The position numbers and the translations under genes are program-made. Source: Donghicola tyrosinivorans (GTDB lineage Bacteria > Pseudomonadota > Alphaproteobacteria > Rhodobacterales > Rhodobacteraceae). Taken from it: a stretch of DNA of 64,000 nucleotides. The stretch lies in NCBI RefSeq assembly GCF_003003355.1, contig NZ_PVTQ01000004.1:186001-250000 (forward strand), given 5' to 3'. The notes beneath the pieces were generated by a model that did not search any database, was not told the origin of the DNA, and saw only the letters and a list, made by a program, of their open reading frames with translations. Positions 41,392 through 51,903 of the stretch are shown here, piece by piece (the first letter of the stretch is position 1; every line of letters starts with the position of its first letter).

Positions 41392-42378
41392 ATGTCCCAC
41401 GCACCCACCTCTGACGCACCGCATATTCCGGTTCTGATCCGTCCGCTGGTGGCGGCGGTGGCGCCTGTGTCCGGTGTGTGGCTGGACGGGACGTTCGGGG
41501 CAGGGGGCTATACGCGCGAATTGCTCGCGGCGGGTGCCGATAAGGTGATCGGTGTTGATCGCGATCCGCTTGCCTTTGAAATGGCCCAGTCGTGGATTGG
41601 TGAATACGAAGGCCGGATCGAGTTCGTACGCGGTGTATTTTCGCGTCTTGATGAATATGCACAAAACCTTGATGGGGTGGTGCTGGACCTCGGTGTCAGC
41701 TCGATGCAGCTGGATCTGGCCGAGCGTGGCTTTTCCTTTATGAAGGATGGCCCGGTGGACATGCGGATGAGCCAAGACGGCCCCTCGGCGGCGGATCTGG
41801 TGAATGAGGCCACAGAGGCGCAACTGGCCGACATTATCTATCTCTTCGGGGAAGAGCGGGCTTCCCGCCGGATCGCTAAGGCGATTGTAAAGGCGCGGGC
41901 CGTGGCGCCGATCACCACCACGCTGCGTCTGACCGAGATCATCGAAAGCTGCCTGCCGCGTCCCAAACCCGGTCAGGCCCATCCCGCAACCCGCAGCTTT
42001 CAGGCGCTGCGCATCGCGGTAAATGACGAATATGAAGAGCTTCTAGGCGGTCTGCGTGCGGCTGAACGCGCTCTGAAACCCGGTGGCAAACTGGCCGTTG
42101 TGACCTTCCATTCCATCGAGGACCGGATCGTCAAACGCTATCTGACGATGGCGTCGGGCGGGGGCGGGCGGTCGAACCGCTATGCGCCCGAGACCGAACA
42201 GCCTATCGAGCGTTTCAAATTGACGCCTAGAAAGGCGATCGCGCCTGATGAAGAAGAGTTGAAGATCAACCCGCGCTCGCGTTCGGCAAAGCTGCGGGTG
42301 GCCGTGCGGACCTCTGCGCCTGCCGGTGATGTGGATGAAGATGCTCTGGGCTTGCCCCGGCTGAAAAGGAAGGGCTGA
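41392..42378 (+). CDS. rsmH: 16S rRNA (cytosine1402-N4)-methyltransferase
   Basis: A 328-residue SAM-dependent methyltransferase (MraW). The N-terminus [10 protein letters not shown] is typical, the SAM site is [14 protein letters not shown] (about residue 32), followed by [10 protein letters not shown] (about 100), and the catalytic-region motifs [11 protein letters not shown] and [13 protein letters not shown] come later. It sits 15 bases after mraZ and 2 bases before ftsL, as in the standard dcw order. Confidence 0.96.
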   Translation: MSHAPTSDAPHIPVLIRPLVAAVAPVSGVWLDGTFGAGGYTRELLAAGADKVIGVDRDPLAFEMAQSWIGEYEGRIEFVRGVFSRLDEYAQNLDGVVLDLGVSSMQLDLAERGFSFMKDGPVDMRMSQDGPSAADLVNEATEAQLADIIYLFGEERASRRIAKAIVKARAVAPITTTLRLTEIIESCLPRPKPGQAHPATRSFQALRIAVNDEYEELLGGLRAAERALKPGGKLAVVTFHSIEDRIVKRYLTMASGGGGRSNRYAPETEQPIERFKLTPRKAIAPDEEELKINPRSRSAKLRVAVRTSAPAGDVDEDALGLPRLKRKG

Positions 42379-42380
42379 CG

Positions 42381-42728
42381 ATGCGTACTCTGTTCTGTCT
42401 TGTTACAGCCATTGCCGTGATGTCGCTGGCCTATTGGGCCTATGGCGAGAATTACCGCACGCAGGCATCACTGGATCAGGCACGCAATGTGGGCCGCCAG
42501 ATCACTGCACAGCGGGAACGGTTGGCGGTGCTGCGGGCAGAATGGGCCTATCAGAACCGTCCCGACCGTCTGCGCGATCTGGCTGAGTTGAATTTTGACA
42601 GTCTTGGCCTGCTGCCGATGACCCCGGAACATTTCGGCAAGGTAGACCAGATCACCTACCCCCTGCCGAAAGATGATCTGACCATCGAAGGGACCGTCGA
42701 GGTCTCGAATATGGAGGATCTGCAATGA
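42381..42728 (+). CDS. ftsL: Cell division protein FtsL
   Basis: A 115-residue bitopic protein with a membrane span at residues 2-22 and a short coiled-coil region (about 30-65: YRTQASLDQARNVGRQITAQ) ending in a small periplasmic tail. FtsL joins FtsB and FtsQ to activate FtsWI. Sequence conservation in this family is low; the call rests on size, topology and position between rsmH and ftsI. Its stop overlaps the ftsI start by four bases. Confidence 0.85.
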   Translation: MRTLFCLVTAIAVMSLAYWAYGENYRTQASLDQARNVGRQITAQRERLAVLRAEWAYQNRPDRLRDLAELNFDSLGLLPMTPEHFGKVDQITYPLPKDDLTIEGTVEVSNMEDLQ

Positions 42729-44509
42729 TCCGCACCCCTCTGCGTCCACTGGCCCGTATTCTTCAGGCCCGCGACAAGGGGGAGAACCCCGATGCGATCG
42801 AGCGCGAGAACCTGCGTCTGCGCCACGAGCAAATGCGGGACAAGATGCGCACCCGCGCCGAGATGCGCCTGATCGTGATGGGGATGGTGTTCTTTTGCGG
42901 CTTCATTCTGGTTGGAAGCCGTATGGCGCTGCTGGCTTCGACCGAACCGGAAGAGCCGACGACGACGATTGCAGGTAGTCAGATCGTGGCGCAGCGGGCG
43001 GATATCGTCGATCGCCGCGGACGCATTCTGGCCACCAATATCGATACACACGCCCTTTACGCTCAGCCCCAGCAGATGATTGACCCTATTCGGGTCGCGA
43101 AAGAGCTGAAGGCGATCTTCCCTGATGTGGATGAAGATCGACTGGTTAAGGACTTCACCGGAAGGCGTAAATTCGTTTGGGTCCGCAAGACCCTGTCGCC
43201 TGAACAGATGCAGGCGGTCCATGATATCGGTGATCCCGGTCTTTTGTTCGGCCCCCGTGAAACCCGCCTTTATCCCAACGGTCGGATCGCCAGCCATGTT
43301 TTGGGCGGGTCCAGCTTTGGCCGCGAAGGCGTCCATGCCGCCGAGGTGATCGGCGTGGCAGGGGTAGAAAAGACCTTTGACAGCTGGTTGCGCGATCCGG
43401 CCAATGGCGGCTCGCCGCTACAACTTTCGCTGGATTTGACCGTTCAGGCCACGATCGAGCGTGTTCTGGCCGGCGGCATGGGCATCATGAACGCCAAGGG
43501 TGCGGCGGCTGTGCTGATGGATGCCAAAACAGGCGAGTTGATCAGTCTGGTCAGTCTGCCCGACTTTGACCCCAACAACCGTCCCAACCCTCTGGTTAAG
43601 GGCAAAGACCCCAGCGCCTCGCCCCTGTTCAACCGCGCGCTTCAAGGGGTGTATGAGCTTGGCTCGACCTTCAAGATCTTTGCTGCGGCACAGGCGTTGG
43701 AACTGGGGTTGGTGAACTCAGAGACGATGATCGACACCAAAGGGCCTATGAAATGGGGCCGGTTCACGATCCGCGATTTCCACAACTACGGCCCGCAGCT
43801 GTCGGTCACCAATGTGATCGTCGAATCCTCGAACATCGGGACGGCGCGTCTGGCCATCATGATCGGCGGTGATCGTCAGCAGGCCTTCCTGAAATCGCTG
43901 GGTCTGTTGGACGTTCCGCCGGTGGAAATGGTCGAGGCTTCTGGCGCCAAGCCGCTGACCCCCGCGAAATGGTCCGAGCTGTCGTCCATGACGATCTCTT
44001 ATGGTCACGGTTTGTCAGTGTCTCCGGTCCATCTGGCTGCGGCTTATGCCAGCGTTGTGAACGGTGGCACCCGTATTCGCCCGACCCTGATCAAGCAAAA
44101 CGGCCCCCAAAGTGGCGAGCGTGTCTTGTCAGAACGTGTTTCCGCAGAGGCCCGCATGATGCTGCGCAAGGTTGTGACCGAAGGCACTGCCAGCTTTGGC
44201 AACGTGCCGGGTTATGCGGTGGGCGGCAAAACAGGCACAGCAGATAAGCCCAAGCCTACGGGCGGCTACTATGATGACAGGGTGATCGCGACCTTCGCCA
44301 GCACCTTTCCCGCCCACGATCCCAAGTACGTTCTGATCGTGACTTTGGACGAACCCGAGGACCGCATGGGCAGCGAGCCGCGCAGAACTGCCGGTTGGAC
44401 GGCGGTTCCTGTCGCAGCAGAGCTGATCCGTCGCGTCGCACCCCTGCTTGGACTGCGACCCGAGATTGAACCTCTGGCACTGGGTGATGTAACAGTCACC
44501 AACAACTGA
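42725..44509 (+). CDS. ftsI: Septal peptidoglycan transpeptidase FtsI (PBP3)
   Basis: A 594-residue class B penicillin-binding protein. One membrane span at about residues 48-70 follows a basic cytoplasmic tail. A PBP dimer/pedestal domain follows (IVDRRGRILATNIDTHALYA). The transpeptidase motifs are STFK (nucleophile serine, about residue 313), SSN (about 371) and KTG (about 502). It crosslinks septal peptidoglycan together with FtsW. It shares four bases with ftsL. FtsW, its usual partner, is not in the visible cluster. Confidence 0.96.
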   Translation: MIRTPLRPLARILQARDKGENPDAIERENLRLRHEQMRDKMRTRAEMRLIVMGMVFFCGFILVGSRMALLASTEPEEPTTTIAGSQIVAQRADIVDRRGRILATNIDTHALYAQPQQMIDPIRVAKELKAIFPDVDEDRLVKDFTGRRKFVWVRKTLSPEQMQAVHDIGDPGLLFGPRETRLYPNGRIASHVLGGSSFGREGVHAAEVIGVAGVEKTFDSWLRDPANGGSPLQLSLDLTVQATIERVLAGGMGIMNAKGAAAVLMDAKTGELISLVSLPDFDPNNRPNPLVKGKDPSASPLFNRALQGVYELGSTFKIFAAAQALELGLVNSETMIDTKGPMKWGRFTIRDFHNYGPQLSVTNVIVESSNIGTARLAIMIGGDRQQAFLKSLGLLDVPPVEMVEASGAKPLTPAKWSELSSMTISYGHGLSVSPVHLAAAYASVVNGGTRIRPTLIKQNGPQSGERVLSERVSAEARMMLRKVVTEGTASFGNVPGYAVGGKTGTADKPKPTGGYYDDRVIATFASTFPAHDPKYVLIVTLDEPEDRMGSEPRRTAGWTAVPVAAELIRRVAPLLGLRPEIEPLALGDVTVTNN

Positions 44510-44531
44510 CCCGGCACAGAAGGCATTTGAG

Positions 44532-46016
44532 ATGAGCGGCAGTCAAAAGACACTAGCAGAACTGGGTCTGACTGCCCGGTCCGGTCAAAATCCGTCCGTG
44601 ACAGGCATCAGCGTGGACAGCCGCGCCGTCGCGCAGGGGCATCTTTTCGCCGCTCTGCCCGGTGTGAAGGTCCACGGGGCAGCTTTCGTGACCGCCGCCC
44701 TTGAAAATGGGGCCGCCGCGATTCTGACTGATGCCGCTGGTGCTGAACTGGCAGGGCCCGAGATCAAAGCCGCCGGTGCCGCTTTGGTTGTGACCGAAGA
44801 GCCTCGCGCAGCTTTGGCCTATGCCGCAGCCCTTTGGTTCGGTCGCCAGCCCGAGAACATGGTGGCAGTGACAGGGACCAACGGCAAAACCTCGGTCGCC
44901 AGCTTTACCCGCCAGATCTGGCAGGCGCTGGGTCTTCCGGCTGTGAACCTTGGGACCACCGGCGTTGAGGGCGACTGGGAAGCGCCGCTGCACCACACTA
45001 CGCCAGAGCCGATCACCCTGCACCGCGCATTGGCAGGCGCCGCAGAGGCAGGCATCACCCATGCCGCGATGGAGGCCAGCAGCCACGGCCTTGCGCAACG
45101 CCGCTTGGATGCAGTGCGTTTGAAGGCTGCGGGCTTTACCAACTTCACCCAAGACCATCTGGATTATCACCACACCTTCGACGAATATTTCGCCGCCAAG
45201 CAGGGTCTTTTTGATCGGGTGCTGTCCGATGAAGGCACCGCTGTTCTGAACATCGACGATCCGCGCATCGCGGGTCTGGCCGACCAGATGTTGGAAGATG
45301 GGCGTTGCGTCCTGACCGTGGGCCGCCATGAGGATGCCGATCTGCAACTGACCGCGCAGCGCTTTGACGGCACGGGGCAGGATGTGCGTCTGTCCTATGA
45401 CGGGCAGGTGGCTATGGTGCGTTTGAACCTTATCGGCGGTTTTCAGGCCGAGAACGTGCTGATTGCCGTTGGCTTGGTCATGGCTACCGGCGTTGCCTTT
45501 AACGATGTGATGGCGGCCCTGCCGTCCCTGCGCACGGTGCGCGGACGAATGCAGCTGGCGGCGACGCGTACCAATGGGGCGTCGGTCTTTGTGGACTATG
45601 CCCATACGCCTGATGCAGTGGCCAAGGCGCTGAAGGCGATGCAGCCCCATGTGATGGGCCGGATCATCGCCATTGTCGGCGCGGGCGGCGATCGGGACCG
45701 CACCAAGCGCCCCCTTATGGGCGAGGCCGCTGCCGCCAATGCTGATCTGGTCTTTGTGACCGACGATAACCCGCGCAGCGAAGACCCCGCCGCGATCCGT
45801 GCCGAGGTGATGCTTGGCTGTCCCAATGCCTTTGAGGTTGGTGACCGCGCCGAGGCGATCCTGCGTGCGACCGATGCCCTTGGTCCCGGTGACGCGCTTT
45901 TGATCGCGGGCAAGGGTCATGAAACCGGTCAAATCGTTGGCGACGTGACATACCCGTTTGATGACGTAGAACAGGCCAGCCTTGCGGTGGCCGTACTTGA
46001 TGGAAAGATTGCATGA
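44532..46016 (+). CDS. murE: UDP-MurNAc-tripeptide synthetase (meso-DAP adding)
   Basis: A 494-residue Mur ligase that adds the third stem residue in the cytoplasm. The P-loop is VTGTNGKTSV (about residue 115). The DNPR motif (TDDNPRSEDP, about residue 418) is the meso-diaminopimelate specificity signature. HTTPEPITLHRAL is the family loop that binds the UDP-MurNAc-dipeptide. Length is normal. Its last bases overlap the murF ATG (ATGA). Confidence 0.96.
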   Translation: MSGSQKTLAELGLTARSGQNPSVTGISVDSRAVAQGHLFAALPGVKVHGAAFVTAALENGAAAILTDAAGAELAGPEIKAAGAALVVTEEPRAALAYAAALWFGRQPENMVAVTGTNGKTSVASFTRQIWQALGLPAVNLGTTGVEGDWEAPLHHTTPEPITLHRALAGAAEAGITHAAMEASSHGLAQRRLDAVRLKAAGFTNFTQDHLDYHHTFDEYFAAKQGLFDRVLSDEGTAVLNIDDPRIAGLADQMLEDGRCVLTVGRHEDADLQLTAQRFDGTGQDVRLSYDGQVAMVRLNLIGGFQAENVLIAVGLVMATGVAFNDVMAALPSLRTVRGRMQLAATRTNGASVFVDYAHTPDAVAKALKAMQPHVMGRIIAIVGAGGDRDRTKRPLMGEAAAANADLVFVTDDNPRSEDPAAIRAEVMLGCPNAFEVGDRAEAILRATDALGPGDALLIAGKGHETGQIVGDVTYPFDDVEQASLAVAVLDGKIA

Positions 46017-47467
46017 CTTCTGTGCCCCTTTGGACCTCGGACGAGGCCGCTGCCGCCACGGGCGGACGGGCAACCACGGACTGGCAGGTCCATGGTGTTT
46101 CGATTGATACCCGCACCCTGAAAAAGGGCGATTTGTTTGTGGCCTTGAAGGCTGCGCGGGACGGACATGATTTTGTAGCGCAGGCGCTGGCCGCTGGGGC
46201 AGGGGCCGCGCTGGTCAGCCGCATTCCCGATGGCCTGCCTGCGGATGCTCCGCTGCTGGTCGTGGACGATGTTTTGCAAGGTCTTGAGGATCTCGGCCGC
46301 GCCGCCCGCGCCCGCACCAAAGCGAAAGTGGTTGGGGTGACCGGCTCGGTCGGGAAGACCTCGACCAAGGAAATGCTGCGCACGGTTCTGGGCGGGCAGG
46401 GCAAGGTTCATGCGGCCGAAGCCAGCTACAATAATCATTGGGGCGTGCCGCTGACGCTGGCGCGGATGCCCAAGGATGCCAAATTCGCGGTCATCGAAAT
46501 CGGTATGAGCAACCCCGGTGAAATCGCGCCGCTGTCCAAGCTGGCCGCACCTGATGCAGTGATCGTGACCATCGTCGCGCCCTCGCACCTGGCGGCGTTT
46601 GAAAGTCTTGAGGGCATCGCCCATGAGAAAGCCTCGATCATCGAAGGGCTGAAGCCCGGCGGTATTGCAATCCTGAACGGGGACCTGCAAACCTCGCATA
46701 TTCTTGTGGAAAAGGCCGAAGCGGCAGGTGCGCAGGTGCGTACCTTTGGCGAGAGCAAAGGCTGTTTCAGCCGCATGACCTCGGTGCAGCTGAATGATGA
46801 AACAACCGTTGCCCGCGCAAGGTGCTGGCGCACGCGGCTGCTTTACAAAGTTCATGCCCCCGGTCGCCATTTCGCCCTGAATGCCCTGTCGGTGATGACA
46901 CTGGTGCAGGCGTGGAAACTGGACCGTGCTGTGGCGATTTCCGATCTGGCGCAGTGGGAGGCCGTCAAAGGCCGCGGTGCCCGTGAGCCGATTTATCTGG
47001 ATCGCGCGGATTCCCGTCAGGTCTTTGAATTGATTGACGAAAGCTATAACTCGAACCCTGCCTCGCTTGGGGCCGCACTAGAGGTTCTGGCCGTGGCTCA
47101 TACGGGCAATGGCGTGGGCCGCTTTGCCCGTGGGCGTAAGATTGCGGTGCTGGGGGATATGGGCGAGTTGGGCCGGACCGCCGAGGCGCTGCACGCAGGG
47201 ATCGCCGATCTGCCTGCCGTCGCGCAGGTGGATAAAATTCACTGTGTCGGTCCACTGATGCGCAATCTGTGGCAGGCCCTGCCCGAGAAGAAACGCGGTT
47301 ATCACACCGAAACCAGTGACAAGATGGCCGAGAAGATGCGCGGCGCAGTTGATGCTGGTGATGTGGTGATGGTTAAGGGATCGAACAGCATGAAGCTGTC
47401 GCTGGTGGTTGACGCCCTACGCAAACTGGGTCATCCCGCGTCCCTGTTCGAACAAGAGGACTCCTGA
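46013..47467 (+). CDS. murF: UDP-MurNAc-tripeptide--D-Ala-D-Ala ligase
   Basis: A 484-residue Mur ligase that adds D-Ala-D-Ala to complete UDP-MurNAc-pentapeptide. The P-loop is [14 protein letters not shown] (about residue 110), [14 protein letters not shown] follows, and the C-terminal domain has [15 protein letters not shown]. It overlaps murE by four bases and mraY by one base, a tightly coupled block. Confidence 0.96.
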   Translation: MTSVPLWTSDEAAAATGGRATTDWQVHGVSIDTRTLKKGDLFVALKAARDGHDFVAQALAAGAGAALVSRIPDGLPADAPLLVVDDVLQGLEDLGRAARARTKAKVVGVTGSVGKTSTKEMLRTVLGGQGKVHAAEASYNNHWGVPLTLARMPKDAKFAVIEIGMSNPGEIAPLSKLAAPDAVIVTIVAPSHLAAFESLEGIAHEKASIIEGLKPGGIAILNGDLQTSHILVEKAEAAGAQVRTFGESKGCFSRMTSVQLNDETTVARARCWRTRLLYKVHAPGRHFALNALSVMTLVQAWKLDRAVAISDLAQWEAVKGRGAREPIYLDRADSRQVFELIDESYNSNPASLGAALEVLAVAHTGNGVGRFARGRKIAVLGDMGELGRTAEALHAGIADLPAVAQVDKIHCVGPLMRNLWQALPEKKRGYHTETSDKMAEKMRGAVDAGDVVMVKGSNSMKLSLVVDALRKLGHPASLFEQEDS

Positions 47468-48549
47468 TGTTATACTGGCTAACCGAGCTCTCGGACGGGG
47501 GCGATTTCTTTAACCTGTTCCGTTATATTACCTTCCGCGCCGGTATGGCTTTCGGGACCGCGCTGATCTTTGGCTTTCTGTTTGGTCCGCCGCTGATCAA
47601 TGTCCTGCGCAAGCGCCAGGGCAAAGGCCAGCCGATCCGTAGCGATGGCCCTGAGGGGCATTTCTCCAAGGCAGGCACCCCTACGATGGGCGGTTTGCTG
47701 ATCGTGGGTGCGCTGCTGACGTCTACCCTGCTGTGGGCGCGTCTGGACAACCCCTTCGTCTGGATTGTTCTTTTTGTTACAATGGGTTTCGGGCTGATCG
47801 GCTTTGCAGATGACTACGCGAAAGTCAGCAAGCAGAATGTCAATGGCGTGCCGGGTAAGGTCCGTTTGGGCCTCGGGTTTCTGATCGCGCTGATCGCGTC
47901 GGTCTGGGCCAGCGCCTATCACCCCGATGAGCTGACCTACCGTCTGGCCCTGCCGATCTTCAAGGATACCCTGATTAATCTGGGCTACTTCTTCATCCCC
48001 TTCGCGATGATTGTGATCGTGGGTGCTGCCAATGCCGTTAACCTTACCGATGGTCTGGACGGTCTGGCGATCATGCCCGTGATGATCGCGTCAGCCGCAC
48101 TGGGGATCATCGCTTATGCGGTGGGCCGCGTGGACTTTACCGAATATCTTGAGGTCCACTATGTCCCCGGCACCGGCGAGATCTTAATCTTTGTGATGGG
48201 CCTGATCGGCGGCGGTTTGGGCTTTTTGTGGTACAACGCCCCGCCTGCGGCCGTCTTCATGGGGGACACCGGATCGCTGGCTCTGGGCGGCGCATTGGGG
48301 GCGATCGCGGTTGCCACCAAGCACGAGATCGTTCTGGCCATCGTCGGCGGCCTTTTCGTTGTCGAGGCCCTGTCGGTGATCATTCAGGTCGCCTACTTCA
48401 AGCGCACCGGCACGCGGGTCTTCCTGATGGCACCGATCCACCACCACTACGAGAAAAAGGGATGGGCCGAGCCCCAGATCGTGATCCGTTTCTGGATCAT
48501 TGCCCTGATCCTCGCGATGCTGGGTCTGGCGACGCTGAAGGTCCGCTAA
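47467..48549 (+). CDS. mraY: Phospho-N-acetylmuramoyl-pentapeptide transferase
   Basis: A 360-residue inner-membrane enzyme with about ten spans that makes lipid I from UDP-MurNAc-pentapeptide and undecaprenyl phosphate. Family motifs are [19 protein letters not shown] (paired aspartates), [22 protein letters not shown] and the C-terminal [13 protein letters not shown] (HHH motif). Its start shares one base with the murF stop. It is followed by a strong hairpin before murD. Confidence 0.97.
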   Translation: MLYWLTELSDGGDFFNLFRYITFRAGMAFGTALIFGFLFGPPLINVLRKRQGKGQPIRSDGPEGHFSKAGTPTMGGLLIVGALLTSTLLWARLDNPFVWIVLFVTMGFGLIGFADDYAKVSKQNVNGVPGKVRLGLGFLIALIASVWASAYHPDELTYRLALPIFKDTLINLGYFFIPFAMIVIVGAANAVNLTDGLDGLAIMPVMIASAALGIIAYAVGRVDFTEYLEVHYVPGTGEILIFVMGLIGGGLGFLWYNAPPAAVFMGDTGSLALGGALGAIAVATKHEIVLAIVGGLFVVEALSVIIQVAYFKRTGTRVFLMAPIHHHYEKKGWAEPQIVIRFWIIALILAMLGLATLKVR

Positions 48550-48608
48550 AACCGCCAAAATCAAGGTCTGCTGAACGTATGGCAGACGTATGGCAAACGT
48601 CATGACGT

Positions 48609-48640
48609 GCGCCCCCTCTGGACCGGAGGGGGCGCTTGTC
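48609..48640 (+). terminator. Hairpin between mraY and murD
   Basis: A perfect 10-bp stem GCGCCCCCTC / GAGGGGGCGC with a 7-base loop, followed by TTGTCTTAG. With the 129-bp gap it may separate murD from the upstream genes or tune its expression. Confidence 0.6.
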
Positions 48641-48678
48641 TTAGCACTGCCGGTAACGTGTTCTAATGGGAGGCGCAG

Positions 48679-50082
48679 ATGATCCCCGTACAAGGTGTAG
48701 AAGGTCAGACGATCGCGGTTCTGGGATTGGGCCGCTCTGGCTTGACAGCGGCCAAGGCCCTGCGGGCCGGTGGTGCGAATGTGCTGGTCTGGGACGATAA
48801 TGCCGACGCCCGTGACAAGGCCGAAGTCGAGGGCTTTCCCGCCACCGATCTAACCCGTCAGAACGCCTTTGACGGGGTGAACCTTCTGGTGGTCAGCCCC
48901 GGCATCCCCCACCTCTACCCGACGCCCAACCGCGTGATCGCGGCGGCGATGGATGCGATGGTGCCGGTGGATAACGACATCGGCCTTTTCTTCCGCAGCA
49001 TATCGAACCCCGATTGGGAGATGTTCGAGCAGCCTCCGCGTGTGGTCACCGTCACAGGCAGCAATGGCAAGTCCACCACCAGCGCATTGATCCATCACAT
49101 CCTGACCAATGCCGGCCGACCTGCACAGCTTGCAGGCAACATCGGCCGTGGCGTTCTGGATCTGGACACGCCGGAAGAGGGCGAGGTCATCGTGCTGGAA
49201 CTCTCCAGTTACCAGACCGATCTTGCCCGCGCCCTGACGCCGGATATCGCGGTTTTCACGAACCTCTCGCCGGATCACTTGGATCGTCATGGCGGTCTGG
49301 GAGGGTACTTCGCAGCCAAGCGACGTCTCTTTGCCGAAGGCGGACCGGACCGTGCCATCATCGGCGTGGATGAGGCCGAGGGGCGCTATCTGGCAGGGCA
49401 ACTGTCGGTCGCGCCCGAAGATGATCGGGTGATCCGTATCAGCTCTGGCCAAAAACTGTCGGGACCGGGTTGGCTGGTCTACGCCCGCAAAGGCTTTCTG
49501 ACCGAATGGCGTAAGGGCCGACAGGTGGCCAGTATCGACCTGCGCGACATCGCAGGCCTGCCGGGTGCCCATAACCACCAAAACGCCTGCTGCGCCTATG
49601 CGGTTTGCCGTAGCCTCGGGCTGGCGCCTCGTGTGATCGAGGACGGTTTCAAGACTTATGGCGGTTTGCCCCACCGCAGCCAACTGCTTGGTGAAAAGAA
49701 CGGCGTCAAGTTCGTCAACGATTCAAAAGCCACCAATGTAGACGCTGCGGCCAAGGCGCTGGGTGCCTTCAAGAACATCCGTTGGATCTGTGGCGGGCTT
49801 GAGAAAGAGGGCGGACTGGACGGGCTGAAGCCTCAGCTTTGCAATGTCACAAAGGCCTATGTCATCGGCCGTGAAGCTGCTGAGTTTGCCCTGAAACTGG
49901 GCGATGTCGAAAAAGACATTTGCACGACCATGGAAGCCGCTGTTGCCGTCGCTGCCGCCGAGGCGCAGCCCGGAGATGTGGTGCTCTTGGCACCCGCCTG
50001 TGCCAGCTTTGACCAATACAATAGCTTTGAAAAGCGGGGCGACGATTTCGCAGCACAAGTCGCGAAGGTGCTGAACGCCTGA
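48679..50082 (+). CDS. murD: UDP-MurNAc-L-Ala--D-Glu ligase
   Basis: A 467-residue Mur ligase that adds D-glutamate. The N-terminal Rossmann domain is [18 protein letters not shown]. The ATP loop is [11 protein letters not shown] (about residue 122), with [10 protein letters not shown] and [11 protein letters not shown] after it, and C-terminal [20 protein letters not shown] ribosome site lies 9 bases upstream. It is the last dcw gene here; ftsW, murG and murC, expected next in most proteobacteria, are replaced by an inverted-repeat element and moaA on the other strand. Confidence 0.96.
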   Translation: MIPVQGVEGQTIAVLGLGRSGLTAAKALRAGGANVLVWDDNADARDKAEVEGFPATDLTRQNAFDGVNLLVVSPGIPHLYPTPNRVIAAAMDAMVPVDNDIGLFFRSISNPDWEMFEQPPRVVTVTGSNGKSTTSALIHHILTNAGRPAQLAGNIGRGVLDLDTPEEGEVIVLELSSYQTDLARALTPDIAVFTNLSPDHLDRHGGLGGYFAAKRRLFAEGGPDRAIIGVDEAEGRYLAGQLSVAPEDDRVIRISSGQKLSGPGWLVYARKGFLTEWRKGRQVASIDLRDIAGLPGAHNHQNACCAYAVCRSLGLAPRVIEDGFKTYGGLPHRSQLLGEKNGVKFVNDSKATNVDAAAKALGAFKNIRWICGGLEKEGGLDGLKPQLCNVTKAYVIGREAAEFALKLGDVEKDICTTMEAAVAVAAAEAQPGDVVLLAPACASFDQYNSFEKRGDDFAAQVAKVLNA

Positions 50083-50141
50083 TCAGGACTCTATTGCAAG
50101 TGCTTTTCCTGAACGTGCCCGAGATCAAGCTTTGCGACCGC

Positions 50142-50292
50142 CTTCTTCATCTTGGTGCAAATACCTCGGGGGTAGGGCCGAAAGGCCCGTAGGGGGCGGC
50201 GCCCCCTGTGCGACGGGTTCGCCATGCGGGGCTCTGCCCCACGAGGGCGAAGCCCTCGTTCCCCGAGGTATTTTGGCCAAGATGAACGAAGG
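50142..50292. repeat. Composite palindromic intergenic element, copy A
   Basis: Outer arms CTTCATCTTGG...ATACCTCGGGG and CCCCGAGGTAT...CCAAGATGAA (11-bp and 8-bp paired blocks) enclose four hairpins: GGGCC-GAAA-GGCCC (50175-50188), AGGGGGC-GGC-GCCCCCT (50191-50207), GGGGC-TCT-GCCCC (50228-50240), CGAGGGC-GAA-GCCCTCG (50242-50258). The arms are two opposed copies of the dispersed motif (copies 6 and 7). It lies between the convergent murD and moaA ends. Confidence 0.8.
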
Positions 50293-50321
50293 GTTCGATA
50301 AATTGCCCCTTGCGGGCAGCT

Positions 50322-51326
50322 TTAACCGCCCGTGTGACTCATGTGTCGGGTCATTTGGCCAGCGACGGTCTGGCGCGAATAATCGAAGTCGTGGCCTTTG
50401 GGTTTAAGACTGATTGCTGCGCGGATCGCGTCTTCCAGTTGGTCATTCTCGGGGCTGGCCCGCAAAGGTGCACGCAGATCTGCGCGATCTTCTTGGCCCA
50501 AACACATGAAGAGCTCGCCCGTGCAGGTCAGACGCACGCGATTGCAGCTTTCGCAGAAATTATGGGTCAGGGGTGTGATGAAGCCGATCTTCTGCCCCGT
50601 TTCTTCAAGGCGTACATAGCGTGCAGGGCCGCCGCTGCGCTCGGTCAGGTCGGTCAGGGTGTAGCGTTGTGCCAGTTGCCCGCGCAAGTCTTTGAGCGAC
50701 CAGTACTGGTCCAGACGGTCTTCGTTCCCTAGATCCCCCATTGGCATGACTTCGATCCAGGTTAAGTCCATGTCGTGTTTCGCGCACCATTCCACCATCT
50801 GGAACAGTTCCGGCTCATTGAAGCCCTTGAGCGCGACCGCATTGATCTTGACCCGAAGACCTGCCTTTTGCGCGGCATCGATGCCGCGTAGTACCTGTGG
50901 TAGGCGCCCCCAACGGGTCACATCCGCAAATTTCTGCTCATCCAGTGTATCAAGCGAGATATTCACCCGTCTTACGCCCGCGGCGAAAAGATCATCCGCG
51001 TATTTCTCCAACTGAGAGCCGTTCGTGGTCAGGGTCAGCTCTTTCAGTGCACCACTGTCTAGATGACGGGTCATGGCACGAAAAAAGGTCATGATGTCCC
51101 GTCGTACCAGAGGCTCGCCGCCCGTGATGCGCAGTTTTTCAACCCCAAGAGAGACAAAGGTGCTGCACATACGGTCCAGCTCTTCCAGCGTCAGAAGTTC
51201 TTTCTTTGGCAGAAAGGTCATGTTTTCCGCCATACAATAAACGCAACGAAAATCGCATCTGTCGGTCACGGAGACGCGAAGATAGGAGATTGGGCGCTGG
51301 AAAGGGTCGATCAAAGGTGCTGTCAT
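50322..51326 (-). CDS. moaA: GTP 3',8-cyclase MoaA
   Basis: A 334-residue radical-SAM enzyme for the first step of molybdenum-cofactor synthesis. The N-terminal cluster is C24-x3-C28-x2-C31 (CDFRCVYC), and the C-terminal second cluster site is [20 protein letters not shown]. The [10 protein letters not shown] stretch binds SAM. The C-terminus ends in GG, as required in MoaA. ATG 51324-51326 lacks a clear SD; homology does not support a longer form. Other moa genes are not in view. Divergent from the lipoprotein gene. Confidence 0.95.
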   Translation of the reverse strand: MTAPLIDPFQRPISYLRVSVTDRCDFRCVYCMAENMTFLPKKELLTLEELDRMCSTFVSLGVEKLRITGGEPLVRRDIMTFFRAMTRHLDSGALKELTLTTNGSQLEKYADDLFAAGVRRVNISLDTLDEQKFADVTRWGRLPQVLRGIDAAQKAGLRVKINAVALKGFNEPELFQMVEWCAKHDMDLTWIEVMPMGDLGNEDRLDQYWSLKDLRGQLAQRYTLTDLTERSGGPARYVRLEETGQKIGFITPLTHNFCESCNRVRLTCTGELFMCLGQEDRADLRAPLRASPENDQLEDAIRAAISLKPKGHDFDYSRQTVAGQMTRHMSHTGG

Positions 51327-51410
51327 AGGGGGGAACTTATGGCGCGACCTGCGGTTCGGCAAGCGCCTTCAATTACGCCAGTCGTTGGCGGAAAGAAAAA
51401 GGACGGGTTC

Positions 51411-51902
51411 ATGATGCGGAAATCTGTTGGAATAGCGATCTTGTTGGCTCTGGCAAACTGTGCTGCAATGGATGCCACCAACCCTTTGAACCTGCCGCAA
51501 TCGAAGAGCTCGACTTCGAGCCAAGTTACCGAGAATGGTTCAGCGCCGCTGTCGGCTCTTAGGCAGTCTCCGCTGCCGTCAGTTGAGGCGAAAGGGGCCG
51601 CTGCGTTAGATGCGGGAAATGGCGCAGGAAGTGCTGATGCCTCTGCAGTTTCGGGCGCTGGAAAAGTATTGGGATCGCAGATCGTTTCTCTGGGTGACCC
51701 GACGGAGCCAGGGCTTTGGGTGAAAACAGATCTTGTTCAGGCCGAGCAGTTTGGAACTGTGGCAATCGCAGGGGGGCAGCCCATGCAGGTCACACTGCGG
51801 CCTCTGGCAGGGTCAGGCAGCCCCCAGATATCTCTTGCAGCTTTGCGACTGCTTGGTGCGTCGTTGACGTCTTTGCCAGAAGTGACTTTGTCTAAGCTCT
51901 AG
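51411..51902 (+). CDS. Small lipoprotein, Roseobacter-type, unknown function
   Basis: A 163-residue protein with a lipoprotein signal (hydrophobic VGIAILLALAN then C17 in the lipobox LANC). A Ser/Ala-rich linker follows to about residue 85, then a compact C-terminal domain: GSQIVSLGDPTEPGLWVKT and ISLAALRLLGASLTSLPEVTL. I recall similar short Rhodobacterales proteins being labelled 'D-galactarate dehydratase', but nothing here supports that enzyme activity. AAGGA stands 7 bases before the first of two adjacent ATGs. Confidence 0.7.
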   Translation: MMRKSVGIAILLALANCAAMDATNPLNLPQSKSSTSSQVTENGSAPLSALRQSPLPSVEAKGAAALDAGNGAGSADASAVSGAGKVLGSQIVSLGDPTEPGLWVKTDLVQAEQFGTVAIAGGQPMQVTLRPLAGSGSPQISLAALRLLGASLTSLPEVTLSKL

Positions 51903-51903
51903 T

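Noticed and set aside
51411-51902. D-galactarate dehydratase
   Set aside because: This label is used in some annotations of similar proteins, but a 163-residue lipoprotein cannot be that enzyme and no active-site motifs are present.
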